NCBI GenBank assembly: GCA_017853735.1 | Contig: JAFMJA010000009.1 | Span: forward strand, 1 to 22,525 | DNA: 22,525 nucleotides | Reading direction: 5' to 3' | From: Burkholderiaceae bacterium | Lineage (GTDB): Bacteria > Pseudomonadota > Gammaproteobacteria > Burkholderiales > Burkholderiaceae_C | Part shown: piece after piece, positions 15,417 through 22,525 of the stretch | Layout of the letters: every line of letters begins with the position of its first letter | How positions within the stretch are numbered: position 1 is the stretch's first letter | The notes under the pieces: model-generated | Database searches by the model: none | Told to the model about the DNA's origin: nothing | What the model saw: the letters and a program-made list of their open reading frames with translations, nothing else | Program-made: the position numbers and the translations under genes

Positions 15417-16502
15417 GTGAAACCTTTTCTTCGCCAGCAACTCGAACGCTACGCAGAGCGCCTGCAGGAGCTGAATTTTCTCCTCTCACGCGAGGACATC
15501 ATGGCTGACATGGGTCAGTTTCTTGTCCTTTCGCGTGAGCACAACGAGGTGAATCAGATTGCCAGCCGCTATGCGCGTTATCTGCAATTGGAAACAAACC
15601 AGGCAGGTGCCCGCGAGATGCTGGCTGAGCCTGAAATGGCGGTCATGGCTCAGGAGGAAGTCGAGGCCACCACGGCTGAATTGAAGCTGTTGGAAGAGGA
15701 GTTGCAGCGCCTCTTGCTGCCCAAAGACCCGGATGATGCGCGCAATGCCTTTCTGGAAATCCGTGCTGGCACCGGCGGCGATGAGTCGGCGCTCTTTGCC
15801 GCCGACCTGCTACGGATGTATACCCGTTACGCCGACCGTCGCGGCTGGAAGACTGAAATCATGAGCGAATCACCCAGCGAGCTGGGCGGCTACAAGGAGG
15901 TGGTGCTGCGTATCGCGGGCGAGCATGTCTACGGTGATCTGCGCTTTGAATCGGGGGGGCACCGGGTGCAGCGCGTCCCTGCGACCGAGACCCAGGGACG
16001 CATCCACACCAGTGCCTGTACGGTCGCGGTGCTGCCCGAACCAGACGAAACCCAGGCAGTGCAGATCAACCCGGCCGAGTTGCGCATCGACACCTTTCGC
16101 GCCAGCGGCGCGGGCGGCCAGCACATCAACAAAACCGACTCCGCGGTGCGCGTGACCCACCTGCCCACTGGCATCGTGGCCGAGTGTCAGGATGACCGCA
16201 GCCAACACCGCAACAAGGCCAAGGCGCTGCAGGTGCTGGCTGCGCGCCTGCAGGAAAAGGAGCGCAGCGAACGAGCCGCCAAGGATGCCGCACTGCGCAA
16301 AGGCCTGATCGGCAGTGGCGACCGCAGCGACCGAATTCGAACCTACAACTTTCCACAGGGTCGACTGAGCGACCATCGCATCAACCTGACCCTGTACAAG
16401 CTGAACTTCATCATGGAAGGTGAGCTTGACGAGGTGGTGACCGCCTTGCAGCATGCGCGAGAGGCCGAGCAGCTGGCCGATCTTGAAATCAGCGCGACTT
16501 AA
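15417..16502 (+). CDS. prfA: Peptide chain release factor 1
   Basis: A 361-aa class I release factor that ends translation at UAA and UAG. The tripeptide anticodon region PAT is at 188-190 (RVPATETQGRIH), as in RF1 and unlike the SPF of RF2. The peptidyl-tRNA hydrolysis motif GGQ is at 233-235 in RASGAGGQHINKTDSAVR. The start is taken as GTG 15417 (V/M-KPFLRQQLERYAERL), which gives the exact family length; a TTG at 15360 would add 19 residues that are not RF1-like. No good ribosome site precedes the GTG. prmC follows after 3 bases, and its product methylates Gln235 of this protein. Confidence 0.97.
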   Translation: MKPFLRQQLERYAERLQELNFLLSREDIMADMGQFLVLSREHNEVNQIASRYARYLQLETNQAGAREMLAEPEMAVMAQEEVEATTAELKLLEEELQRLLLPKDPDDARNAFLEIRAGTGGDESALFAADLLRMYTRYADRRGWKTEIMSESPSELGGYKEVVLRIAGEHVYGDLRFESGGHRVQRVPATETQGRIHTSACTVAVLPEPDETQAVQINPAELRIDTFRASGAGGQHINKTDSAVRVTHLPTGIVAECQDDRSQHRNKAKALQVLAARLQEKERSERAAKDAALRKGLIGSGDRSDRIRTYNFPQGRLSDHRINLTLYKLNFIMEGELDEVVTALQHAREAEQLADLEISAT

Positions 16503-16505
16503 GCC

Positions 16506-17348
16506 ATGGAGATCCGTCAGGCACTTGCCACTGCCTGCAAAACGCTGGGCCTGCAACGCCTGGATGCACAACTGCTGCTCTTGCACGCCCTGGGTCGACC
16601 GGCGCACGACCGTTCCTGGCTGCTGGCCCATGACCGCGACATCCTGAAGCCAGCGCAAGCCGAACACTTCATCTCCCTGGCCCAATCCAGGGCGACTGGT
16701 ATGCCCCTAGCCTACCTGACTGGGGTACGGGAGTTTTATGGACTTGTACTAGAAATTGATGCGCGCGTGCTGGACCCTCGTGCCGACACCGAGACCCTGG
16801 TGGATTGGGCCTTGGAGCTGTTGCCCATGGATGAGCCCCGAAGGGACAGACCGCCTATGGAAGTCATTGATCTGGGCACCGGCAGCGGCGCGATCGCCTT
16901 GGCGCTCAAGCAGCAACGCGGCGATCTGCGGGTGAGCGCGCTTGACGCAAGCGGCGATGCCCTGACTGTGGCGCAAGCCAATGCGCATCGGCTGGGCCTG
17001 GCACTCGACTTTCACCAGGGCAACTGGCTGGACGGCGTGGCCCAGCGTTACGACCTGATCGTCTCCAATCCCCCCTACATCGCTGACGATGACCCGCATC
17101 TGCCCGACCTGCGCCACGAGCCGACCCTGGCGCTGGCCAGCGGAGAGGATGGCCTGGATGCGATCCGGCAAATCATTCATCAATCCCCGTCTCGACTCAA
17201 ACCGGGGGGGTGGCTGTTGCTCGAGCACGGCTGGCAACAGGCCGCCATGGTGCGCGACTTGCTGATACGGGCAGGTTTCTGCGCTGCTCAGTCACGCCGG
17301 GATCTGGCGGGCATCGAACGCTGTAGCGGCGGTCAATGGCCGGGTTGA
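16506..17348 (+). CDS. prmC: Release factor glutamine methyltransferase
   Basis: A 280-aa SAM-dependent N5-glutamine methyltransferase that modifies the GGQ glutamine of RF1 and RF2. The N-terminal helical substrate-binding domain covers about residues 1-75. The SAM site is DLGTGSGAIAL (122-132), and the catalytic NPPY is at 188-191. REFYGLVLEIDARVL and DTETLVDWAL (75-103) are typical of the family. It starts 3 bases after the prfA stop, so the two are co-transcribed, and probably translationally linked. It ends convergent with the AsmA-like gene, with only 22 bases between; no clear terminator is seen there. Confidence 0.97.
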   Translation: MEIRQALATACKTLGLQRLDAQLLLLHALGRPAHDRSWLLAHDRDILKPAQAEHFISLAQSRATGMPLAYLTGVREFYGLVLEIDARVLDPRADTETLVDWALELLPMDEPRRDRPPMEVIDLGTGSGAIALALKQQRGDLRVSALDASGDALTVAQANAHRLGLALDFHQGNWLDGVAQRYDLIVSNPPYIADDDPHLPDLRHEPTLALASGEDGLDAIRQIIHQSPSRLKPGGWLLLEHGWQQAAMVRDLLIRAGFCAAQSRRDLAGIERCSGGQWPG

Positions 17349-17370
17349 CGCGACCCAGTAGTCCGGTAAC

Positions 17371-18102
17371 CTATTTGCCGAACAAGCCCTTGATAGAGTC
17401 TGCGGCCTTCTCAAACGCGCCACTGACGGACTTGGCCATGTGATCAAAGCTGAAGGCGCTTGCAAGCTTTTGGTTGAGCGCGCTGGCCACTTCCTGACCG
17501 AGTTCAGCCGCATGCAAGCCACCTTTGCTTTTGCCAAGGTTGCGCAAGGTGGTGTCAGGCAGAGTCAAGGAGACCGTCTGGCCATTCATGAACGGGGCAC
17601 TGGCCTGCGCCTTCGCCTGGGTCAGGCTGAGCTCATCGACGATCAGTTTCTTGCCCTCAGCCTGCCCCTTCGCAGACTGCGCTTTGCCCGCGCTCTGGGA
17701 GCCCAGGGAGACTGCGATGTTTTTCAGCAAGGCATCAAAATTGGTCATCGACTCCCCTTTTTCATAGATGACATCGGGTGCCTTGATGGCTATTTTTCGA
17801 ACAGTCACCACCTTCTGCATAAGGGTGTCCATGTCCAGATCCAACTCGATTTCACCCACCGCCAATGCATAAGGCGTTTTGAACCCAGCGGGATTGCCAA
17901 TTTTGAGATTACGAATAACCGCCTGCCCCTGCTTGATGTGCAATTCGACCGAACCCACCTGCACCTCAGCTTGGGTCATTTCGGAGCCATAACGGACGAT
18001 CGCGTCCTTGATCAGGCCATCCAGATTGCCCCGCAACCACCACATGGCTGCAGCCAGCGCGGCAAGTAACACCAGCAAGAGTATCAGCAGCCTCTTCTTC
18101 AT
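17371..18102 (-). CDS. AsmA-like membrane-anchored protein
   Basis: A 243-aa protein with a single N-terminal membrane anchor (residues 3-23, MKKRLLILLLVLLAALAAAM) and the rest presumably in the periplasm. Residues 45-130 (VQVGSVELHIKQGQAVIRN, then GFKTPYALAVGEIELDLD, then VRKIAIKAPDVIYEKG) resemble the start of AsmA-type proteins, which are linked to outer-membrane lipid transport and assembly. It is far shorter than true AsmA, and the C-terminal part (from about 190) looks amphipathic, so I give only a family-like call. ATG 18102 has GGAG 9 bases upstream. It follows slyD by 18 bases, so co-transcription is likely. The function is unknown. Confidence 0.75.
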   Translation of the reverse strand: MKKRLLILLLVLLAALAAAMWWLRGNLDGLIKDAIVRYGSEMTQAEVQVGSVELHIKQGQAVIRNLKIGNPAGFKTPYALAVGEIELDLDMDTLMQKVVTVRKIAIKAPDVIYEKGESMTNFDALLKNIAVSLGSQSAGKAQSAKGQAEGKKLIVDELSLTQAKAQASAPFMNGQTVSLTLPDTTLRNLGKSKGGLHAAELGQEVASALNQKLASAFSFDHMAKSVSGAFEKAADSIKGLFGK

Positions 18103-18120
18103 GACTTCATCTCCAAAAAA

Positions 18121-18600
18121 TCAGTGGTGGTGGCCATGGGCGCCGTGCGCATGGCCATGGGCAATCTCCTCCTGACTGGCCGGGCGAACTTCGAGCACCA
18201 CAATTTCCAGACGCAAGGATTTGCCTGCCAAGGGGTGGTTGCCATCCAGATGCACCAGCGGGCCCTTGACCTTGACCACGGTGAAGGCCATGGAGCGGCC
18301 GTCCTCAGAGCGTCCTTCCAATTGCCCCCCCACCTTGACGCCGGGCGGGAATTGGCTTTTGGGAATGGTCTGCACCAGACTTTCGTCGCGCTCACCGAAA
18401 GCATCCTGCGCTGCGAGAGACAGGGCAATCTGGTAACCAGGCTCCTGTCCGGCCAGCGCCTGTTCGACTTTGTCAAAGGTGTTGCCATAGCCGCCATGCA
18501 GATAAGAGGAGGCCTGCTTGCCATCCTCGAGCAACTTGCCGGTGTCGGCGTCTATGACCTTGTAGCGCAGGGTCACAACCGTGTCTTTATCGATCTTCAT
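18121..18600 (-). CDS. slyD: SlyD-type FKBP peptidyl-prolyl isomerase
   Basis: A 159-aa FKBP-type peptidyl-prolyl cis-trans isomerase and chaperone. The split FKBP domain is at about residues 1-65 and 125-142, with the inserted flap chaperone domain between them (AAQDAFGERDESLVQTIP at 63-80). The tail HGHAHGAHGHHH (148-159) is a metal-binding stretch; in E. coli SlyD a similar tail binds nickel and helps hydrogenase maturation. No hydrogenase gene is nearby, so a general folding or metal-storage role is as likely. ATG 18600 has no recognisable ribosome site. The gene is divergent from grxD across a 67-base gap and is followed by the AsmA-like gene. Confidence 0.9.
   Translation of the reverse strand: MKIDKDTVVTLRYKVIDADTGKLLEDGKQASSYLHGGYGNTFDKVEQALAGQEPGYQIALSLAAQDAFGERDESLVQTIPKSQFPPGVKVGGQLEGRSEDGRSMAFTVVKVKGPLVHLDGNHPLAGKSLRLEIVVLEVRPASQEEIAHGHAHGAHGHHH
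18132..18156 (-). repeat. Inverted repeat over the His-tail codons of slyD
   Basis: GGCCATG and CATGGCC form a perfect 7-bp stem with an 11-base loop. TTTTTT lies about 12 bases further on, after the stop codon and before the GGAG of the next gene. It could act as a weak terminator or attenuator, but may be a by-product of His/Ala/Gly codon repetition. Confidence 0.3.
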
Positions 18601-18630
18601 ATTCAGGGTTCAGCAGAAGTGGACGGGAAA

Positions 18631-18639
18631 TGAAATAAT
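18631..18639 (+). promoter_or_regulatory. Candidate extended -10 (TGAAATAAT) for grxD
   Basis: The sequence fits an extended -10 (TGnTATAAT with one mismatch) 28 bases before the grxD ATG. No good -35 is visible, as is common for extended -10 promoters. The transcript would include the AAGGA ribosome site at 18655-18659. Confidence 0.45.
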
Positions 18640-18667
18640 ACGGGTCTTGTTAGCAAGGATACCCACT

Positions 18668-18985
18668 ATGAGCGACACTCAACAAAGAATAGACGATCTT
18701 GTCAAATCCAGCGAAGTCCTGCTCTTCATGAAGGGCAATGCCAGCTTTCCCATGTGTGGCTTTTCTGGCCGTGCGGTGCAGATTCTGAAGGCTTGTGGGG
18801 TCGACCCCAAGCAGCTGAAAACCGTCAATGTGCTGGAGGACGACGCCATTCGTCAGGGCATCAAGGAGTACAGCAACTGGCCCACCATCCCCCAGCTCTA
18901 TGTCAAGGGCGAGTTTGTCGGCGGTTCTGACATCATGATGGAAATGTACGAAAGTGGTGAGCTGCAGAAAGTTATCAACAGCTGA
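18668..18985 (+). CDS. grxD: Monothiol glutaredoxin, Grx4 family
   Basis: A 105-aa monothiol glutaredoxin that binds and hands on 2Fe-2S clusters using glutathione. The active site is CGFS at residues 30-33 (FPMCGFSGRAVQIL). The glutathione-binding WPTIPQLYVKGEFVGGSDI segment follows. Length is typical of GrxD (about 105-115 aa). The start is ATG 18668 (MSDTQQRIDDLV), supported by AAGGA 8 bases upstream and by family homology; an upstream frame extension to 18581 runs into slyD. It lies two genes after prmC, an order I recall in Comamonadaceae. It ends convergent with the SYLF gene, at an 11-bp hairpin. Confidence 0.95.
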   Translation: MSDTQQRIDDLVKSSEVLLFMKGNASFPMCGFSGRAVQILKACGVDPKQLKTVNVLEDDAIRQGIKEYSNWPTIPQLYVKGEFVGGSDIMMEMYESGELQKVINS

Positions 18986-18992
18986 TCCAATC

Positions 18993-19022
18993 TGACGAAC
19001 TCATGGCCGGTTGAGTTCGTCA
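18993..19022. repeat. Perfect 11-bp inverted repeat between convergent genes
   Basis: TGACGAACTCA and TGAGTTCGTCA form an 11-bp perfect stem with an 8-base loop, between the grxD stop and the end of the SYLF gene. One arm covers the last bases of the SYLF gene and its stop codon. No T-tract follows on either strand. It probably serves as a bidirectional 3' end or RNA stabiliser. Confidence 0.65.
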
Positions 19023-19576
19023 TCCTTGAAGTATTTGGTGCCCTGAATGGTGGCCTGCAGGGCCAAGCCGCTCTCGGTGATCTGGTAGAGCGTCACCCCA
19101 GGCGCCACGGTGATCGCCCCTGCCACTGCAGCTCCGCGGCTGCCGGCTTTGGCCGCCGCATCGGCCTGGGCACTGGCCTCCCAGCCGCTGTTGATAAAGG
19201 TATCAAGCTTGTCGGCGGTGGAGAAGACAAACACCCCGCGAAAATCTTTAACGCCCAGGCCAAAGCCAAAGCCGCCCGAAACCATCTTCATGTAAGTGTC
19301 TTTCCCAGTCTTGTTGTGGTGCGCCACGCCCGATCCGCCAGCAGCCGACAGCAGGATCAGGTTGATGCCCACATTGCTGAACACCGCATACCCTGCGGCG
19401 TTCTGCACCGCTTGCTGCGACTCTGGGTGAAGCTTGTACAAGCGGGTCAGGGTCTCGCGCCGCATCTTGTTGATTTCGGCACGCTTTTCAGCAGCAGTTT
19501 CTGCCAGGGCGGTATTGGCCAGGAGCAAGCCCAATAGCAGCCACCCGGTTTTCTGAAAAAAATGACGCTTCATCAT
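19001..19576 (-). CDS. SYLF/YSC84 lipid-binding-domain protein
   Basis: A 191-aa exported protein. The N-terminus is a signal peptide (KRHFFQKTGWLLLGLLLANTALA), with likely cleavage after residue 25. The SYLF (YSC84, DUF500) domain covers about residues 55-190; AAGYAVFSNVGINLILLSAAGGSGVA and GGFGFGLGVKDFRGVFVF are typical. In eukaryotes this domain binds phosphoinositides; in bacteria related proteins such as Burkholderia BPSL1445 are antigens of unclear function. Two adjacent ATG codons lie at 19576 and 19573, with GGAG 6 bases before the first, which decides the start. It follows the uvrA-like gene after 72 bases, a gap where I see no convincing promoter. The 3' end overlaps a hairpin. Confidence 0.88.
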   Translation of the reverse strand: MMKRHFFQKTGWLLLGLLLANTALAETAAEKRAEINKMRRETLTRLYKLHPESQQAVQNAAGYAVFSNVGINLILLSAAGGSGVAHHNKTGKDTYMKMVSGGFGFGLGVKDFRGVFVFSTADKLDTFINSGWEASAQADAAAKAGSRGAAVAGAITVAPGVTLYQITESGLALQATIQGTKYFKDDELNRP

Positions 19577-19648
19577 GGCTTGCTCCAATTCTTTCTGCTG
19601 GTCAAGCCTGAGCTTAGTCCTATGTCCGACAAAAAACCATGACGAGGC

Positions 19649-22525
19649 TCAACGTGCCAGCACAGGCGCCAAGGCCAGACCGGTCGGTGTTCCCAACTGC
19701 ACCACGTCCTCTGGTTGAGCCGCCGCAACGATTCGCCCGCCGGCCTGGCCTCCCTCAGGACCCAGGTCAATGATCCAGTCGGCTTCAGCAATCACATCCA
19801 GGTCATGTTCAATCACCACCACGCTATGGCCTGCATCCACCAGCCGGTGCAGGACACGCAGCAACTTGTCCACATCGCCCATATGCAGCCCCACGGTGGG
19901 CTCGTCCAGTACATAGAGGGTGTGCGGTGACTTCTGCCCGCGTCGGGTGAGGTCATCGCGCACCTTGGACAGCTCGGTCACCAACTTGATCCGCTGCGCC
20001 TCACCGCCGCTCAGGGTAGGCGAGGCCTGACCCAGGGTCAGGTAACCCAAGCCCACATCCTTGAGCAACTGCAGGGGGTGCGCGATGCTGGGCATGGAGG
20101 CAAAGAACTCCACCGCCTCATCCACCTCCATCTGGAGCACATCCCCGACGCTTTTGCCTCGCCAGGTGACCGCCAGAGTCTCTGGATTGAAGCGCGCACC
20201 TCTGCAGGATTCGCATAGCACCTTCACATCAGGCAGAAAGCTCATCTCGATGGTGCGTACCCCCTGCCCCTCGCAACCTGGGCAGCGTCCCTCACCGGTA
20301 TTGAAAGAAAAACGACCCGCTGCATAGCCGCGTGCCTTGGCCTCCAGGGTTTCAGCAAACAGTTTACGGACGGTGTCCCAAAATCCAATATAGGTGGCCG
20401 GGCAACTGCGTGGCGTCTTGCCGATTGGCGTCTGGTCGACCTCCAGCACCCGCTCCACCCGCTCGAAACCGCTGATCCCCGCACAACCGCGCCAGGCCGG
20501 CGCCCGAGCCGCCAAGGCATCACGCCCGGCCTTGGTGGCCTGCTGGCTCACCACAGCGGCCAGGTTGGCCAGCAGCACCTCGCGCGCAAAAGTCGATTTG
20601 CCCGAGCCGCTGACACCGGTCACCGCCACCAAGCGCTTGAGCGGCACACGGGCTGTCAAATGTTGCAGGTTGTGCAGGTTCGCGCCATGCACCGTCAGCC
20701 ACTGCAAGGCATCGGGCTCAGGACCCGATTTCGCCAGGGTAGTGCGGCCTGCGGCAGCCGCTCGCCCCAAGTCCGTCTTGGCGGGCAATGCTTCTGGGGC
20801 CTCGACCACCGGTCTGCGCGGCTGCAAGGGGTGCTTGATGGCATGCAGGAGATAGCGGCCGGTCTGCGAATCGGCTGCAGCGGTGAGATCGCCCACCTGG
20901 CCCTCAGCCACCAGGCGACCCCCTCGTTTGCCTGCGCTGGGACCAATGTCAATCAGGTGCTCGGCGCGACGTATCGTGTCTTCATCATGCTCCACCACCA
21001 CAAGAGTGTTGCCTTTGTCTGTCAGCTTGTGCAAGGCATTGAGCAGGATCTGGTTGTCCCGCGCGTGCAAGCCGATGGTTGGCTCATCCAGCACATAGCA
21101 GACACCCTGCAGGTTGCTGCCCAGTTGCGCAGCCAGCCGGATGCGCTGGGCCTCGCCACCGGAGAGGGTGGGAGCGCCACGGTCCAGGGTCAGGTAGCCC
21201 AAGCCAACCTGCTCCAGGAATTCAAGTCGACCCTGAATCTCGGGAATCAGATCGCGCGCGATTTCTGCCGATCGTCCAGTCAAGGACAAGGCCTTCACCC
21301 AGTCACGCACCGACTGCACGCTCAGACGCGCAATCTCGTCAATCCCAATGCCATTGAACTTGACAGCACGGGCAGTGGCATTCAAGCGGGCGCCGTTGCA
21401 GCCAGGACAGGTCTGGCTGCTCAGGTCTTCCACCTCGGGCTCGGCAAAGGTCTGCTCCCGCCCCTTTTCCTTGTCATCCCGCACAGAGTCATCCAGCAGC
21501 TTGCGTTGCTCCTTGCTCAACTGCACCCCGGTGCCCACACACTCAGGGCACCAGCCATGCTTGCTGTTGTAGGAGAACAGGCGGGGATCGAGCTCGGCGT
21601 AGGAACTGGCGCAAACCGGGCAAGCCCGCTTGACCGAGAAGACATGCAAGCTTCCGATCTGGTCGGCCAGCTGGCCGTGTTGCATTGAATCGGCCAAGCC
21701 CTTCAGATCGGACAGGACATGCAGCACGCCCTTGCCGTGCTCCAGGGTGGTCGCCAGGGTCTGACGCAGCAGCGACTCGTTTTCGGCCTGCACCACCAGA
21801 CTGGCCACCGGCAACTCAATGGTGTGCTCCTTGAAGCGGTCCAGCCGCGGAAATCCCTGGGTCGGCAAAAATTTTCCATCGACCCGCAAATGGGTGTAGC
21901 CACGCGGTCTAGCCCAGTCAGCCAGCTCGGTATAGACCCCCTTGCGATTCATCACCAGCGGGGCGAGCAGGCCAATCTCCTGACCCCGGAACTGTTTCAT
22001 CAGCTGCGCCAGAATGCTCTCACTGGTTTGTGGCGCCACCGCGGCGCCATCATGGATGCAATGCTGCACGCCCAGCTTGACAAACAGCAGACGCAGGTAA
22101 TGCCAAACCTCGGTGGTAGTGCCTACGGTGGACTTGCGGCCCCCACGCGACAGCCGCTGCTCGATCGCCACCGTGGGCGGGATGCCATACACCGCGTCCA
22201 CCTCTGGCCTGCCAGCCGGTTGCACAATGCTGCGCGCGTAGGCATTGAGGCTTTCCAGGTAACGGCGCTGACCTTCGTTGAACAGGATGTCAAAAGCCAA
22301 GGTGGATTTGCCCGAGCCGCTGACACCGGTGATCACATTGAACTTGCCACGAGGAATATTGACGCTCAGGTTCTTGAGGTTGTGCTCCTTGGCATGGATG
22401 ATCTGAATGTCCTGACTTGCCGCAATACGCGCACGAGCCGGCTTGGCAGCGGGCAGCCCAATCGGCGCAAGGAAACGGGCTGCCCCCTCCTGCGCCTGCA
22501 AGGCCTCGCCCATGGCCAGCGCATA
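19649..22525 (-). CDS. uvrA: UvrA-like excinuclease ABC subunit, 5' end beyond window
   Basis: The frame stays open to the window edge (the first visible codons encode YALAM), so the start is not seen. At least 958 residues are visible, forming a full UvrA unit. Numbering from the in-frame Met at 22513: Walker A GVSGSGKS at 63-70 and 633-640; signatures LSGGEAQR at 450-457 and 834-841; Walker B YVLDEPT at 473-479 and 867-873; zinc ligands Cys 298/301/322/325 and Cys 744/747/767/770. The unit starts about 38 residues in (IQIIHAKEHNLKNL), after an Ala/Pro-rich stretch that looks like a linker. The span between Cys325 and Cys369 is much shorter than in E. coli UvrA. I think this is the second half of a double-length UvrA known in some betaproteobacteria, and not the standard repair UvrA. 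Confidence 0.92.
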   Translation of the reverse strand, partial: YALAMGEALQAQEGAARFLAPIGLPAAKPARARIAASQDIQIIHAKEHNLKNLSVNIPRGKFNVITGVSGSGKSTLAFDILFNEGQRRYLESLNAYARSIVQPAGRPEVDAVYGIPPTVAIEQRLSRGGRKSTVGTTTEVWHYLRLLFVKLGVQHCIHDGAAVAPQTSESILAQLMKQFRGQEIGLLAPLVMNRKGVYTELADWARPRGYTHLRVDGKFLPTQGFPRLDRFKEHTIELPVASLVVQAENESLLRQTLATTLEHGKGVLHVLSDLKGLADSMQHGQLADQIGSLHVFSVKRACPVCASSYAELDPRLFSYNSKHGWCPECVGTGVQLSKEQRKLLDDSVRDDKEKGREQTFAEPEVEDLSSQTCPGCNGARLNATARAVKFNGIGIDEIARLSVQSVRDWVKALSLTGRSAEIARDLIPEIQGRLEFLEQVGLGYLTLDRGAPTLSGGEAQRIRLAAQLGSNLQGVCYVLDEPTIGLHARDNQILLNALHKLTDKGNTLVVVEHDEDTIRRAEHLIDIGPSAGKRGGRLVAEGQVGDLTAAADSQTGRYLLHAIKHPLQPRRPVVEAPEALPAKTDLGRAAAAGRTTLAKSGPEPDALQWLTVHGANLHNLQHLTARVPLKRLVAVTGVSGSGKSTFAREVLLANLAAVVSQQATKAGRDALAARAPAWRGCAGISGFERVERVLEVDQTPIGKTPRSCPATYIGFWDTVRKLFAETLEAKARGYAAGRFSFNTGEGRCPGCEGQGVRTIEMSFLPDVKVLCESCRGARFNPETLAVTWRGKSVGDVLQMEVDEAVEFFASMPSIAHPLQLLKDVGLGYLTLGQASPTLSGGEAQRIKLVTELSKVRDDLTRRGQKSPHTLYVLDEPTVGLHMGDVDKLLRVLHRLVDAGHSVVVIEHDLDVIAEADWIIDLGPEGGQAGGRIVAAAQPEDVVQLGTPTGLALAPVLAR

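Noticed and set aside
15870..16685. 271-codon minus-strand open frame spanning prfA and prmC
   Set aside because: It crosses two real genes in antisense, and lacks any known motif.
17349..17370. Terminator between prmC and the AsmA-like gene
   Set aside because: Only a 4-bp GGGT/ACCC pairing is seen, with a long loop and no T-tract.
19577..19648. Promoter for the SYLF gene
   Set aside because: TTGACC and TTGTCG are present on the minus strand, but no matching -10 lies at a suitable distance before the start codon.

Overview
The window is a 22.5 kb, GC-rich, densely coded chromosomal segment. It most likely comes from a betaproteobacterium of the order Burkholderiales, probably family Comamonadaceae. 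I infer this from protein wording and gene order recalled from that group, not from a search: DUF971-ubiE-Tim44-ubiJ-ubiB, fmdB-DUF502-aspS-nudB, and hemA-prfA-prmC-grxD. I found no phage, insertion sequence, CRISPR array, rRNA or tRNA. The left edge is a true contig end that still carries an untrimmed Illumina TruSeq adapter (about bases 1-36). The right edge cuts through an open uvrA-like gene.

Bases 37-13868 are all on the minus strand. Reading from right to left (5' to 3' on that strand) they are: a 92-aa membrane protein; a 1312-aa FAD/iron-sulfur dehydrogenase of the DUF3683 type; a DUF971 protein; ubiE; a Tim44-domain protein; ubiJ; ubiB; a sodium:solute symporter; an FmdB zinc ribbon; a DUF502 membrane protein; aspS; nudB; and a truncated endonuclease/exonuclease/phosphatase family gene. 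Gaps are short, and ubiJ and ubiB overlap by four bases, so much of this is probably co-transcribed. A hairpin and a TATAAT box separate the symporter from fmdB, and an intrinsic terminator lies between aspS and nudB. UbiE, UbiJ and UbiB act in ubiquinone synthesis, and the large dehydrogenase upstream is the kind of enzyme that would feed electrons to the quinone pool.

Bases 13951-17348 are on the plus strand: hemA (first committed step of tetrapyrrole synthesis), prfA (release factor 1) and prmC (methylates the GGQ glutamine of release factors). prfA and prmC are 3 bases apart. The 194-base hemA-prfA spacer holds inverted repeats but no gene I can see.

Bases 17371-22525 hold slyD followed by an AsmA-like gene (minus), the monothiol glutaredoxin gene grxD (plus, divergent from slyD), a SYLF/YSC84 lipid-binding-domain gene (minus), and a large uvrA-like gene (minus, running off the window).

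Most of the window is conserved housekeeping DNA. The points most worth a second look are an in-frame TGA at codon 51 of aspS, where relatives have cysteine; the terminator that abuts the nudB start codon; the uvrA-like unit that looks like the second half of a tandem UvrA and has a shortened signature region; and the dehydrogenase fusion with its small membrane neighbour. I did not find clear evidence of a wholly new system.
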